From Elusimicrobiota bacterium (GTDB lineage: Bacteria > Elusimicrobiota > Elusimicrobia > UBA1565 > UBA9628), in NCBI GenBank assembly GCA_026388095.1, contig JAPLKL010000051.1, positions 1 to 64,000 of the forward strand: a stretch of 64,000 nucleotides of DNA. Reading direction: 5' to 3'. Shown piece after piece: positions 18,406 to 27,140 of the stretch. Every line of letters starts with the position of its first letter. Position 1 is the first letter of the stretch. The notes beneath the pieces were generated by a model. That model ran no database searches. It was not told where the DNA came from and saw only the letters and a list, made by a program, of their open reading frames with translations. The translations under genes and the position numbers were made by a program.

Positions 18406-20788
18406 CTGGCTCAAGGAGTTCCTGCCCCTGGACCTGCCGGCCCAGGACCTGGCCGCGCGCCTGCCCCTGCTGGGCTTCGAGGTCGCCTCGGTGGAGACCC
18501 GGGGCCCCGCCTTCACCGGCGTGGTCGTCGGCGCCGTGCTCTCCAAGGATAAGCACCCCAATGCGGACCGGCTCTCCCTCTGCGTCGTGGAGGTCGGCGA
18601 CGAGAAGTACTCCGTGGTCTGCGGGGCTCCGAACGTGGCCGCAGGGCAGAAGATCGCCCTGGCCCGCGTCGGCGCGGTCCTGCCCGGCGGCTTCAAGATC
18701 GAGCGCTCCAAGATCCGCGGCGTCGAGTCGCAGGGCATGATCTGCTCGCGCAAAGAGCTGGGCCTGGGCGAGGAAGCCGCCGGCATCTGGGTGCTCGAGC
18801 CATCCGCGCAGATCGGCAGCGACGTGGCCGCCGGCCTGGGCGAGACCGACTCCATCCTGGAGCTCGAGATCACCCCCAACCGGGCGGACTGTCTCTCGCA
18901 CCTGGGCTTGGCCCGCGAGCTCTCCGCTTACCTGCGCATCCCGTTGCGGCCGCGGCCGGCCCCGGCCCTGCCGGCGGGGTCTCTGCCCTGCCTGGACGTG
19001 CGCGTCGAGGCCCCCGCGGCATGCCCCCGCTACGTGGGCCGCAGCTTCGAAGGGCTCGCCATCGGCGCCAGCCCCGGCTGGCTGGCCGCCAAGCTCGAGG
19101 CCGTGGGCCTGCGCCCGATCAACGCCCTGGTGGACATCACCAACTACCTGCTCATGGATGTGGGCCAGCCCATGCACGCCTTCGACGCGGACAAGCTGGA
19201 AGGCTCCATCCGCGTGCGCTTCGCCGAGGCCGGCGAGACGATCACGGCCCTCGACGAGAAGCAGTACTCCCTGACGGAGCGCTGCCTGGTCATCGCGGAC
19301 GGCAAGAAACCCGTGGCCATCGCGGGGGTGATGGGCGGGCTCCACACCGGGGTGACGGAAAAGACCAAGCGCGCGTTCCTGGAGAGCGCCTATTTCGACC
19401 CGCCGACCGTGCGCCGGACCTCCCAGGCCCTGCGCCTGAAGTCCGACTCCTCGCACCGCTTCGAGCGCGGCACCGACCCGGAGGCGGCCGGGACCGCCTC
19501 CCTGCGCGCCACGGAGCTAATCCTCAAGCTCTGCGGCCGAGGCGCCCAGGTCTCCGAGCCCCTCGACCGCCGGGCCGCGGCCGCCGCCCCGGCCCCCATC
19601 ACGGTCACCAGCGCCCGCATCAACTCCATCCTCGGCTCCGCCTTCGCGGCCGGCTCGGTGGAGTCGGCACTCAAGTCCATCTCGGCCGCCTTCGAGCAGC
19701 AGGGCGATGTCATCCGCTTCACCGCGCCCTCCTACCGGCACGACCTGGCCACGGTCTGGGACCTGGCCGAGGAGGTCGCCCGGCTGGCCGGCTACGACGA
19801 GATCCCCTACCGCCTCCCGGCCGCGGCGCTGGAGCCCTCGCTGAGCTTGCCCGCCCAGAGCGCGGCCGACCGCGCCCGCCGGCGCCTGGCCGCCTTGGGC
19901 CTCTGCGAGGCCTACAACTACGACTTCATATCGGACAAGTTCGCGGCCCAGGCCCGGCTCAAGACCCCGCTGCTGCGGGTGAAGAACCCGCTCTCCGAGG
20001 AGTACGCCAACCTCAGGCCCACGCTCCTGGTCGGGCTGCTCGGCAACGCGCGCCGCAACCTCAACAGCGGGGCCGAAGAGGTCAGGCTCTTCGAGCTGGG
20101 CAAGGCCTATGTCCCCTCGGGCAAAGGCGCGGCGGAGACGGCCCAGGCCGCGGGCCTGCTGCTGGGACCCGCGGCGCGGCATTGGACCGCTCCGCGCGGC
20201 CGCAGGCTCGACTTCTACGACGCCAAGGGCGTGGTCGAGGAACTCCTGGCCGGCCTGCCCGCCCTGGACTGGCTGCCGCTCTCCGACCCGGACGCGGGCC
20301 GGGCTCCTGCGGATTCGCTCTTCCACCCTCGCGCCAGCCTGCGCCTGCGCCACCCCACGGGGGCTCTGGGCACCGTGGGCCTGCTGCATCCCGTCGTGGC
20401 CCGAGCCTGGGACCTGGAGCGCGAGCAGGCGGCGCTCTTCGAGCTCGACCTCGACCTCATCGCCCGGCTGGAAGGGTCCATGACGAAGTTCGCCGCCTTC
20501 AGCGTCTTCCCGGGCTCGAGCCGGGACCTGTCCTTCCTGGTCGCGTCCTCGGTCCGCTTCGGAGAGGTCCTGGCCGCGGTGCGCTCAGCCGGCGCCGCCG
20601 GGCTGCGCGCGGTGGAGCTCGTGGACAAGTTCACCGGCCAGGGAGTGCCCGAGGGCCGGCAGAGCCTGACCGTGCGCCTGAGCTTCGGCCTCGCGGACCG
20701 CACCCTCAAGGACGCAGAGGTGTCCGCGGCCGTGGAACGCATCCTGGCCGGACTGCAGGGCAAGCTTGGCGCGGTCCTGCGGTCATGA
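18389..20788 (+). CDS. pheT: Phenylalanine-tRNA ligase beta subunit
   Basis: The 799-residue protein shows the full bacterial PheT order. These are the N-terminal B1 segment (SYSWLKEFLPL), the tRNA-binding OB domain (about residues 40-150, VVVGAVLSKDKHPNADRLSLC split over strands), the B3/B4 domain (HRFERGTDPEAAG), the B5 domain, the catalytic-like core (LRPTLLVGLLGNARRN) and the C-terminal ferredoxin-like anticodon domain (SRDLSFLV, VRLSFGLADRTL). It pairs with PheS as an alpha2beta2 enzyme. Its stop overlaps the next ATG as ATGA. Confidence 0.98.
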   Translation: MKISYSWLKEFLPLDLPAQDLAARLPLLGFEVASVETRGPAFTGVVVGAVLSKDKHPNADRLSLCVVEVGDEKYSVVCGAPNVAAGQKIALARVGAVLPGGFKIERSKIRGVESQGMICSRKELGLGEEAAGIWVLEPSAQIGSDVAAGLGETDSILELEITPNRADCLSHLGLARELSAYLRIPLRPRPAPALPAGSLPCLDVRVEAPAACPRYVGRSFEGLAIGASPGWLAAKLEAVGLRPINALVDITNYLLMDVGQPMHAFDADKLEGSIRVRFAEAGETITALDEKQYSLTERCLVIADGKKPVAIAGVMGGLHTGVTEKTKRAFLESAYFDPPTVRRTSQALRLKSDSSHRFERGTDPEAAGTASLRATELILKLCGRGAQVSEPLDRRAAAAAPAPITVTSARINSILGSAFAAGSVESALKSISAAFEQQGDVIRFTAPSYRHDLATVWDLAEEVARLAGYDEIPYRLPAAALEPSLSLPAQSAADRARRRLAALGLCEAYNYDFISDKFAAQARLKTPLLRVKNPLSEEYANLRPTLLVGLLGNARRNLNSGAEEVRLFELGKAYVPSGKGAAETAQAAGLLLGPAARHWTAPRGRRLDFYDAKGVVEELLAGLPALDWLPLSDPDAGRAPADSLFHPRASLRLRHPTGALGTVGLLHPVVARAWDLEREQAALFELDLDLIARLEGSMTKFAAFSVFPGSSRDLSFLVASSVRFGEVLAAVRSAGAAGLRAVELVDKFTGQGVPEGRQSLTVRLSFGLADRTLKDAEVSAAVERILAGLQGKLGAVLRS

Positions 20789-21024
20789 TTCAGGAGCAGC
20801 AGTCCAGGCTCAAACACCTCGAAAAGGTCGTCGACACGACCTCGAAGGCCCTCCTGGCCCTCTCCGCCCGGAACAAGAAGCTCGCCGAATCCAACGCCAA
20901 GCTGGAAGCCGAGAATCGCCAGCTGCACAGCGATCTGCGCCAAGCCCGCGCGGTCTTAGCCCGGCACGACAAGGTGAAAGGCCGACTCGATCGCCTCGCT
21001 TTGAAGCTGGAGAAATTCGCATGA
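20785..21024 (+). CDS. ZapB-like short coiled-coil cell-division protein (DUF904 type)
   Basis: The 79-residue product (MIQEQQSRLKHLEKVVD...) is almost wholly predicted coiled coil, with heptads of Leu and Ala and a basic end KVKGRLDRLALKLEKFA. The short length, heptads and position directly before zapA, with ATGA overlaps on both sides, match the DUF904/ZapB-type proteins that partner ZapA at the division ring. The frame is masked by a longer overlapping non-coding frame. The name is inferred from context and coiled-coil form, not from a strong motif. Confidence 0.75.
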   Translation: MIQEQQSRLKHLEKVVDTTSKALLALSARNKKLAESNAKLEAENRQLHSDLRQARAVLARHDKVKGRLDRLALKLEKFA

Positions 21025-21335
21025 GCATGAACGAGAAGATTCCGGTCATCATCGCGGGGCTGCATCTCGAGGTCGAAGTCGAAGGCCTCCTGCAGATGGA
21101 GGTCAGCAGCATCGCCAACCTGGTCAACGACAAGCTCGAGGAGGTCAAGGCCCTCTATCCGAATGTCGTCGACACCCGGAGGCTCGCGGTCTACACCGCT
21201 CTCTACGTCGCCATAGACCTCTACAAACTGCAGCAGGCAGAATCCACCAACCGCAAGGCCACGGAAAACACGCTCGACCATATCGACAAGACCCTGCAGC
21301 AGACCCTCAAGGCGGCGGGCGTCGAGGCCGAATAG
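21021..21335 (+). CDS. zapA: Cell division protein ZapA
   Basis: The 104-residue product (MSMNEKIPVIIAGLHLEVE) has the ZapA layout: a short beta-rich head with VIIAGLHLEVEVEG, then VNDKLEEVKALYPNVVDTRRLAVYTALYVAIDL split by a turn, and a C-terminal helix that dimerises. ZapA binds FtsZ polymers and bundles them at midcell. The ATG at 21021 overlaps the preceding stop. An upstream extension in the same frame lies inside pheT and the ZapB-like gene and is not real. Confidence 0.85.
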   Translation: MSMNEKIPVIIAGLHLEVEVEGLLQMEVSSIANLVNDKLEEVKALYPNVVDTRRLAVYTALYVAIDLYKLQQAESTNRKATENTLDHIDKTLQQTLKAAGVEAE

Positions 21336-21339
21336 CCTC

Positions 21340-22641
21340 GTGGCCGACGAACTCTTCACCTCCCGAGGCGCGGACCAGCCTTTGGCCGCGCGCCTGGCTC
21401 CCAAGACGCTCGACGAGTTCTCCGGCCAGGAGCATCTCCTAGGCCCGGGCAAGATGCTGCGCCGCCTCATCGAGGCCGACCGTTTCGCCTCGGCCCTGTT
21501 CTTCGGCCCCCCCGGCTCGGGCAAGACCGCTTTGGCCCGCTTCATCGCGGCGCGCTCGCAGGCCGAGGTGGTGGAGCTCAACGCGGTCGCGGCTGGCGTG
21601 GCCGACCTTAAGAAGGTCCTGGAGCAAGCCAAGTACTCATCCTCCCACCTGGGCCGCCGCACCTTGGTCCTCATCGATGAGATACACCACTTCAACCGCA
21701 CCCAGCAGGATGTGCTCCTGCCTTCGGTGGAGCGCGGGGACATCCTGCTCATCGGCCTGACCACGGAGAACCCCTCCTTCTACGTCAACGCGGCGCTGCT
21801 CTCGCGCTTCACGGCCTTCGAGTTCCAGCCCCTGGCCGAGGCTCACCTCAAGGCCATCCTCCAGCGCGCCCTGTCGGACGAGGACCGCGGTTTGGCCAGG
21901 CTCAAACTCAAGCTCGCGGCGCAGGCCGAGGCGCATCTGACCCGCATGTCCGGAGGCGACGCGCGCAAGCTTCTGAACGCCCTGGAACTGGCCGCGCTCT
22001 CCACCGCCCCCGGCCACGACGGGGTGCGGCACATCACCTTGGAGGTCGCCGAGGAGTCCATCCAGCGCAAGTCGATCCGCTACGACAAGAGGTCCGACGA
22101 CCACTACGACCACATCTCGGCCTTCATCAAGTCCATGCGCGGCTCGGACCCGGACGCGGCCGTCTACTGGATGGCCAAGATGCTGGCCGCCGGAGAGGAC
22201 CCCCGCTTCATCGCGCGCCGCATCCTCATCTGCGCCTCGGAGGACGTGGGCAACGCGGATTTCCGCGCGGTCCTGGTGGCTTCCGCCGCCTTCCACGCGG
22301 CCGAGGTGCTGGGTATGCCCGAGGCGCGCATCCCCTTGGCGCAGGCCGCGATCTATGTGGCGGCAGCGCCCAAGTCCAACGCGGCCTACTTGGCCATAGA
22401 CGCGGCCATGGCCGAGGCCCAGAACGGCCCTTCCCGGGAGGTGCCCCTCCACCTGCGCGACGCCAGCCTCGACGCAAAGACGCGCGGGCACGGCCAGGGC
22501 TACAAGTACCCGCACGATTTCCCGGGCCACTACACGCCGCAGGAGTACATGCCCGAGCCCAGGCGCTTCTACGAGCCCACGGAGCTCGGCGACGAGAAGC
22601 GCATCAAGGAGTTCCTCAAGGCCCTGCGCAGGGGCTCGTGA
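21340..22641 (+). CDS. rarA: Replication-associated recombination protein A (AAA+ ATPase)
   Basis: The 433-residue protein is RarA/MgsA (WRNIP1 homologue), which acts at stalled replication forks. It has ARLAPKTLDEFSGQEHLLG, Walker A GPPGSGKT, Walker B LVLIDEIHHFNRTQQD, sensor 1 GLTTENPSF and sensor 2 SGGDARKLLNALE. The C-terminal MgsA domain follows with SFRGSDPDAA-like SMRGSDPDAAVYWMA and EDVGNADFRA. The start is GTG at 21340, 4 nt after zapA. The C-terminus YMPEPRRFYEPTELGDEKRI is full length. Confidence 0.97.
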   Translation: MADELFTSRGADQPLAARLAPKTLDEFSGQEHLLGPGKMLRRLIEADRFASALFFGPPGSGKTALARFIAARSQAEVVELNAVAAGVADLKKVLEQAKYSSSHLGRRTLVLIDEIHHFNRTQQDVLLPSVERGDILLIGLTTENPSFYVNAALLSRFTAFEFQPLAEAHLKAILQRALSDEDRGLARLKLKLAAQAEAHLTRMSGGDARKLLNALELAALSTAPGHDGVRHITLEVAEESIQRKSIRYDKRSDDHYDHISAFIKSMRGSDPDAAVYWMAKMLAAGEDPRFIARRILICASEDVGNADFRAVLVASAAFHAAEVLGMPEARIPLAQAAIYVAAAPKSNAAYLAIDAAMAEAQNGPSREVPLHLRDASLDAKTRGHGQGYKYPHDFPGHYTPQEYMPEPRRFYEPTELGDEKRIKEFLKALRRGS

Positions 22642-23999
22642 ACCGCGGAGGACTCGCCTCCGCGGTGGGCCGGAGGCTGGCTCAGCAAGCGGACCTGCTC
22701 CTCTGCCTGGCGCTCTTCGCTTTCTCCCTCCATGTCCACTGGCCCGGCTTCATCACCATAGACTCCATCACCCAGCTGGCCCAGGCGCAGAGCGGCGTCT
22801 ACGGCGACTGGCATCCGGCCCTGATGCGCTGCGTCTGGCACTGGCTCAACAAGATCCATTTCGGACCAGCCGGGATGCTGGTCCTGCACAATCTGCTCTT
22901 CTTCGGGGGCCTGGCCTGCCTGGCGCGCGCCAGCCGTTTCGGCCGCTTCGGCCGGGCGGCTCTGGTCCTCGGCTTCACGGCGGTGCCCTCGGTGTTCACC
23001 CAACTCGGGGTCGTCTGGAAAGACGTCGGGCTCTCCACCTCCTATTTCCTGGGGGCTTCCTGGCTGGTCCTGGCCCGCTCGCGTCGCTGGCCGCTCTGGC
23101 CGGCCCTGCTCCCGCTCTTCTATGGGACCGCGGTGCGCCACAACTCGCTGCCCGCCCTGCTCCCCCTGGCCCTGCTCTTCGTGGACGCGACGCGGCCGGC
23201 GCTGCGCTCCTTCTGGAAGAAAGCCGCGGCCGGGCTCGCCTTGAGCCTGGGCCTCTGGATGCTGGCCTTGGGCCTCAACCGCTGGCTGGCATCGGGTCAC
23301 CGCGAGCATATGGGAGCGCAGCTGGCGTTCTTCGACCTGGCCGGGATCTCCCTCTGTGCCCAGAAGCCGCTCTATCCGCCGGTCCTCTATAGAGAAGAAG
23401 TCACTTTGGAGAAGATCCGGGACCGCTACCATCCCGGCGACTGGAGGCCCGCCCTGCTCTTCGCGCCGCGCGCCGACCTGCCGGGCTTCGACCGAGCCGT
23501 CTCAGCCTACTGGCTGGGCCAGGTCTTTAGGCATCCCGCCTGCTACCTGGGCCACCGCCTCTCCGCCTTCAAATACACCCTCAACCTCGACGGCGGCCCC
23601 CCGACCATCCCCATCTGCTGCCGCGTGTTCCCCAACCCCTGGGGGATCGAGAAGGCGCGCGGCGCCGCCTTTTCGGCGGTCTACGGAGAGCTCTGGAGCA
23701 TCCGCAACAGCCTCTGGTTCCACGTCTTCCCCTACTATGCGGCCTGCGGTCTGGCCCTCGTCCTGGCCCTGCTGTGGAAGGACCTCGTGCTGGGCTGTCT
23801 CTCCGCCAGCGGCTTCCTCTACGTGCTGAGCTACGCGGTCGCCGGCTTCGGCGGCGTGGACTTCCGCTACTCCTATTGGGCCGTCATCGCCGCGCTCTCC
23901 TGCGCGGCCTGGCTGCTGCCGGGCTCGCCCGGACCGGCCGCCCAGAGGCTCGCTGCCCTGGCCCGGCAGCGACTCCAGGCCATGCGCCGGGGCGCCTAG
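22638..23999 (+). CDS. Polytopic membrane protein, possible GT-C-type glycosyltransferase
   Basis: The 453-residue protein has about ten to twelve hydrophobic segments. The first outer loop carries ITIDSITQLAQAQSGVYGDWHPAL, in which an Asp and the DWHP motif resemble the loop of GT-C / DUF6020-like membrane glycosyltransferases. A large loop at about residues 230-320 holds several conserved-looking Cys and Pro. The GTG start overlaps the rarA stop, so it is co-transcribed with a DNA-repair gene by position only. It ends 3 nt before a convergent gene. Function is inferred from topology and the DWHP loop. Confidence 0.6.
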   Translation: MNRGGLASAVGRRLAQQADLLLCLALFAFSLHVHWPGFITIDSITQLAQAQSGVYGDWHPALMRCVWHWLNKIHFGPAGMLVLHNLLFFGGLACLARASRFGRFGRAALVLGFTAVPSVFTQLGVVWKDVGLSTSYFLGASWLVLARSRRWPLWPALLPLFYGTAVRHNSLPALLPLALLFVDATRPALRSFWKKAAAGLALSLGLWMLALGLNRWLASGHREHMGAQLAFFDLAGISLCAQKPLYPPVLYREEVTLEKIRDRYHPGDWRPALLFAPRADLPGFDRAVSAYWLGQVFRHPACYLGHRLSAFKYTLNLDGGPPTIPICCRVFPNPWGIEKARGAAFSAVYGELWSIRNSLWFHVFPYYAACGLALVLALLWKDLVLGCLSASGFLYVLSYAVAGFGGVDFRYSYWAVIAALSCAAWLLPGSPGPAAQRLAALARQRLQAMRRGA

Positions 24000-24002
24000 C
24001 GC

Positions 24003-24692
24003 TCAGCCGTGTGACGATCGGTTGCGGAACGCGCAGAGCGTCGTCTTGGTCTCGTCCAGGAAGTTCCTGAGGTCCGCGGGGGCCACGCGCCGGCCCTCCC
24101 GACAGACCGCCAGCCACTCGCCCTGGCCCTCCACCCGCCAGCCCGAGTGGAGCGCGAAGTGGTTGAGGACCGCGGCGTCGAAGAGTCGGCGCACGGCCGC
24201 TTCCTCCTTGCCCCTCAGCAGGTACTTGCCGGAGAACTCCGGGCTCGCGTCGAAATCGATGTCCTGATAGCCGAAGAGGCCTCCCACCTTATGGAGGATG
24301 TTCTCCGGGCGCAGTTCGAAAGCGGGCAGGCCCAGGCCCGGGACGTGGAAGCCGGCCACGGTCTGCCGGTAGGTGTGCCGGCTCTTGCCGTTGCCCGTGA
24401 CATAGCTGAAGTCGAACAAGGCCAGCGCGGCTTCGGCGTCCAGCTTGCCGCGCAGCACGTTGGAGAACTGGCGGCTGTGTCCGATGCAGAAGCATGGGAA
24501 ATCGGAGAACTGCTCGCGGGCCAGTCCCGGGTCGCCGGCCTGGTACTCCAAGCCCAGGCGCAAAGCGGCCTCCGCGAAAGCCTCCCGGCGCTTCTTCTCG
24601 GAGAAATACTGCAGGGCGGCCGCGCCGCCGATGAGCAAGATGACGCCGCCCATGATGACCGCGGGCAGGACCTCGGGAGTCAGGATCAGCAT
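24003..24692 (-). CDS. Hypothetical N-terminally anchored membrane protein
   Basis: The 229-residue protein has one transmembrane helix at residues ~9-30 and a cytoplasmic-type domain of ~195 residues. Recognisable phrases are LGLEYQAGDPGLA, QTVAGFHVPGLGLPAFELRPE and IDFDASPEFSGKYLLRG. I have seen similar wording in uncharacterised proteins of planctomycete-type and other environmental genomes, but no function is known to me. It is divergent from xseA with only 36 nt between the start codons, and its own TATGAT is 8 nt from its ATG. Confidence 0.75.
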   Translation of the reverse strand: MLILTPEVLPAVIMGGVILLIGGAAALQYFSEKKRREAFAEAALRLGLEYQAGDPGLAREQFSDFPCFCIGHSRQFSNVLRGKLDAEAALALFDFSYVTGNGKSRHTYRQTVAGFHVPGLGLPAFELRPENILHKVGGLFGYQDIDFDASPEFSGKYLLRGKEEAAVRRLFDAAVLNHFALHSGWRVEGQGEWLAVCREGRRVAPADLRNFLDETKTTLCAFRNRSSHG

Positions 24693-24700
24693 GGGCCGAC

Positions 24701-24706
24701 ATCATA
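24701..24706 (-). promoter_or_regulatory. -10 element of the minus-strand membrane gene (leaderless type)
   Basis: TATGAT on the minus strand (24706 to 24701) is 8 nt upstream of the ATG at 24692. No ribosome-binding site lies between. Confidence 0.55.
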
Positions 24707-24716
24707 TCTAAATTGA

Positions 24717-24722
24717 TACGAT
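24717..24722 (+). promoter_or_regulatory. xseA: xseA -10 element (leaderless type)
   Basis: TGA-TACGAT is an extended -10 with 6 nt between the hexamer and the xseA ATG at 24729. It is only 10 bp from the opposing -10 on the other strand, so both polymerases cannot bind at once. Confidence 0.5.
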
Positions 24723-24728
24723 GAGTTC

Positions 24729-25973
24729 ATGCCGGAGCAACTGAGCCTGGAGATGGCCGGAGCGCGCAAGGTCTACACGGTCAGCCAGGTCAACGCGCAG
24801 ATCCACGAGCTCCTGGAAGCCTCCTTCCCCGAGCTCTGGGTCGAAGGCGAGATCTCCAACTGCCGCGCCTACCCCTCCGGCCACACCTACATGACCCTCA
24901 AGGACGAGGGCGCCCAGATCCAGGCCGTGCTCTTCAAGGGCGCGGCCTTCGGCGTGAAGTTCAAGCCCGTTGACGGGCTCAAGGTGCTGGTCCGGGCGCG
25001 GGTGTCCTCCTACGTCAAGCGCGGCGACGTCCAGCTCATCATCAGCGCGCTGGAGCCGCGGGAGAAAGGAGCGCTCCAGCTCGCATTCGAGCAGCTCAAG
25101 GCCAAGCTCGCGGCGGAAGGTCTCTTCGACGAGGCCCGCAAGAAGCCGCTGCCCCCCTTCCCGAAACGAGTGGGCATCGTCACCTCCGCGCAGGGCGCGG
25201 CGGTCCACGACATGATCACGGTCCTCTCCCGCCGCTGGCCGGGCCTGGAGATCCTGGTCTACCCGGTCAAGGTCCAGGGCGACGGCGCCAAGGAGGAGAT
25301 CGCCCGGGCCGTGGCGGACTTCAACGAGCTCCTGCCGGACACGGACGTACTCCTGGTGGGCCGCGGCGGCGGCTCCATCGAGGACCTCTGGGCCTTCAAC
25401 GAGGAGCTCGTGGCCCGGGCCATCGCGGCCTCCGAGATCCCGGTCATCTCCTGCGTGGGCCATGAGACGGACTTCACCATCGCGGATTTCGTCGCGGACG
25501 TGCGGGCCCCCACCCCCTCGGCCGCGGCCGAGCTGGCGGTCCCGGAGCAAGCCGCGGTCCTGGCCCAGGTGACGGACTCCCGGCGCCGGCTGCTGGCCTC
25601 TATCCAGGAGCGCCTGCGCGGCCTGGCCGAAAGGCTCGACTTCGCCAGGCGGCATCCCTTCCTGCAGAGCCCCCACCGCATGTACGAGGAGCGCAGCAAG
25701 CGCGTCGATGAGCTCTTCGGCCGCTTGCCCGAGGCCCTGCGCCAGGTCCTGCTGCACGCGGAGAAGGACCTGCGGCTGCAGATGGAGAAGCTCGACGCTT
25801 TCAGCCCCTTGAAGGTCCTGGGCCGCGGCTACGCCATCGCCGAGAAGCTGCCCGGCCGCGAGATACTCCGGAGCGCGGAGCAAGTGCGCCCCGGCGACCG
25901 CGTGCGCGTGCGCCTGCACCAAGGCGAGATCCATTGCGAGGTGAAAGATGCCCAAGAAAGAAGACAAGCCTGA
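24729..25973 (+). CDS. xseA: Exodeoxyribonuclease VII large subunit
   Basis: The 414-residue subunit carries the nucleic-acid-binding OB domain (about residues 17-110, VYTVSQVNAQIHELLE, LWVEGEISNCRAYPSGH). The catalytic region follows with RVGIVTSAQGAAVHDMI, LLVGRGGGSIEDLWAFNEE and ISCVGHETDFTIADFVAD. A C-terminal coiled coil ends in LGRGYAI. Exonuclease VII degrades single-stranded DNA from both ends in repair. The xseB gene overlaps its end by 26 nt. Confidence 0.97.
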   Translation: MPEQLSLEMAGARKVYTVSQVNAQIHELLEASFPELWVEGEISNCRAYPSGHTYMTLKDEGAQIQAVLFKGAAFGVKFKPVDGLKVLVRARVSSYVKRGDVQLIISALEPREKGALQLAFEQLKAKLAAEGLFDEARKKPLPPFPKRVGIVTSAQGAAVHDMITVLSRRWPGLEILVYPVKVQGDGAKEEIARAVADFNELLPDTDVLLVGRGGGSIEDLWAFNEELVARAIAASEIPVISCVGHETDFTIADFVADVRAPTPSAAAELAVPEQAAVLAQVTDSRRRLLASIQERLRGLAERLDFARRHPFLQSPHRMYEERSKRVDELFGRLPEALRQVLLHAEKDLRLQMEKLDAFSPLKVLGRGYAIAEKLPGREILRSAEQVRPGDRVRVRLHQGEIHCEVKDAQERRQA

Positions 25974-26187
25974 CTTCGAGACCTCCCTGAAAAAGCTCGA
26001 AGGCATCGTCCGGGAGCTGGAGTCCGGGGAGAAAGGCCTGGAAGAGTCTTTGGAGCTCTTCGAGAAGGGCGTGACCTTGGCCAAGGGCCTCACCGCCCAG
26101 CTCGAAGACGCCAAGCGCAAGGTCGAGGTCCTCACCAAAGAGGGCGGCAAGCTCTCACGCAAGCCTTTCGCCGAGGCCCAGGGATGA
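25948..26187 (+). CDS. xseB: Exodeoxyribonuclease VII small subunit
   Basis: The 79-residue subunit has the family core DFETSLKKLEGIVRELE, then GLEESLELFEKGVTLAK, forming a helical hairpin that wraps the large subunit. It starts inside the end of xseA and overlaps the RluA-type gene by 4 nt (ATGA). The tail after residue 60 is short and charged. Confidence 0.96.
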   Translation: MPKKEDKPDFETSLKKLEGIVRELESGEKGLEESLELFEKGVTLAKGLTAQLEDAKRKVEVLTKEGGKLSRKPFAEAQG

Positions 26188-27140
26188 GCGCAGCGGGGGC
26201 CTGGGTCGAGGTCCCCTTCGAGGTGCAGAAGCCCCAGGACGGCCTGCGCCTGGACTCCTATCTCGCCGCGCGCCTGCACCGCTACTCGCGCAGCCAGGTC
26301 CAGCGACTCATCGACGCAGGCCGGGTCTTCCTGCGCGGCAAGACGGTCAAGCCCGCGACCCGCGTCGCCTCCGGCGAGACCGTGTTCATCCGCTATCCCC
26401 GCCATGAGGAGCTGCCCTGCCTCCACGAAGAGCTGCCGGTCCTCTATGAAGACGAAGTCCTGCTCGCCGTGGACAAGCCCGCGCCGCTCTTATGCCATCC
26501 CACGGACAAGATCCAGAACAACACCGTGACTTCCGTCTTGAAGAAGCAGTTCCCGGGCCTGCGCCTGCACCTGGCCCACCGCCTGGACCGGGAGACCAGC
26601 GGGGTTCTGCTTCTGGCCAAGGATCCCGGGACCACGCGCCGGTTGGCGGCCCATTTCATCAGCCGGCAGGTGAAGAAGGAGTATCTGGCTTTGGTCGCCG
26701 GAGAGGTCTCCTGGCGCCGGCAGACCGTGGATGCGCCATTGGGCAAAGAAGGGCTGGAGATCAAGGTGCGGCAAGCGGTGGGCGCAGGGGCCGAAGCGCG
26801 CACCGAGTTCGAGCTCCTGGCCTGCGGCGCGGGGCTTTCCTTGGTCCTCGCCCGGCCCCTGACCGGCCGTCTGCATCAGATCCGCGTGCACCTGGCCCAT
26901 CTCGGCCATCCGGTCCTGGGAGACAAGCTCTATACCGGAAAAGGAGAGCTCTACATGAAGGCGGTGAGAAAATCCCTCACCGAAGCCGACTTGGCCAAGC
27001 TCGGCGCTCCCCGGCAGATGCTCCACGCGCAGCGCCTGCGCCTGCCCCATCCGGAGACGGGCCGGGAACTCTCCGTGACCGCGCCGCTACCCGAGGATTT
27101 CCGCCGTCTGCTGCAGGGAGCCGGGATCTCATGGCCGTAA
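26184..27140 (+). CDS. RluA/RluD-family pseudouridine synthase
   Basis: The 318-residue enzyme isomerises uridine to pseudouridine in rRNA or tRNA. Residues ~10-90 hold an S4 RNA-binding domain (LDSYLAARLHRYSRSQVQRL). The catalytic motif HRLDRETSGVLLLAKD with its Asp lies at about residue 135. RLHQIRVHLAHLGHPVLGDKLY follows, split over two conserved strands. Substrate position (RluC, RluD or TruC-type) cannot be told from sequence. It overlaps xseB and its stop overlaps the next start by 10 nt. Confidence 0.93.
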   Translation: MSAAGAWVEVPFEVQKPQDGLRLDSYLAARLHRYSRSQVQRLIDAGRVFLRGKTVKPATRVASGETVFIRYPRHEELPCLHEELPVLYEDEVLLAVDKPAPLLCHPTDKIQNNTVTSVLKKQFPGLRLHLAHRLDRETSGVLLLAKDPGTTRRLAAHFISRQVKKEYLALVAGEVSWRRQTVDAPLGKEGLEIKVRQAVGAGAEARTEFELLACGAGLSLVLARPLTGRLHQIRVHLAHLGHPVLGDKLYTGKGELYMKAVRKSLTEADLAKLGAPRQMLHAQRLRLPHPETGRELSVTAPLPEDFRRLLQGAGISWP

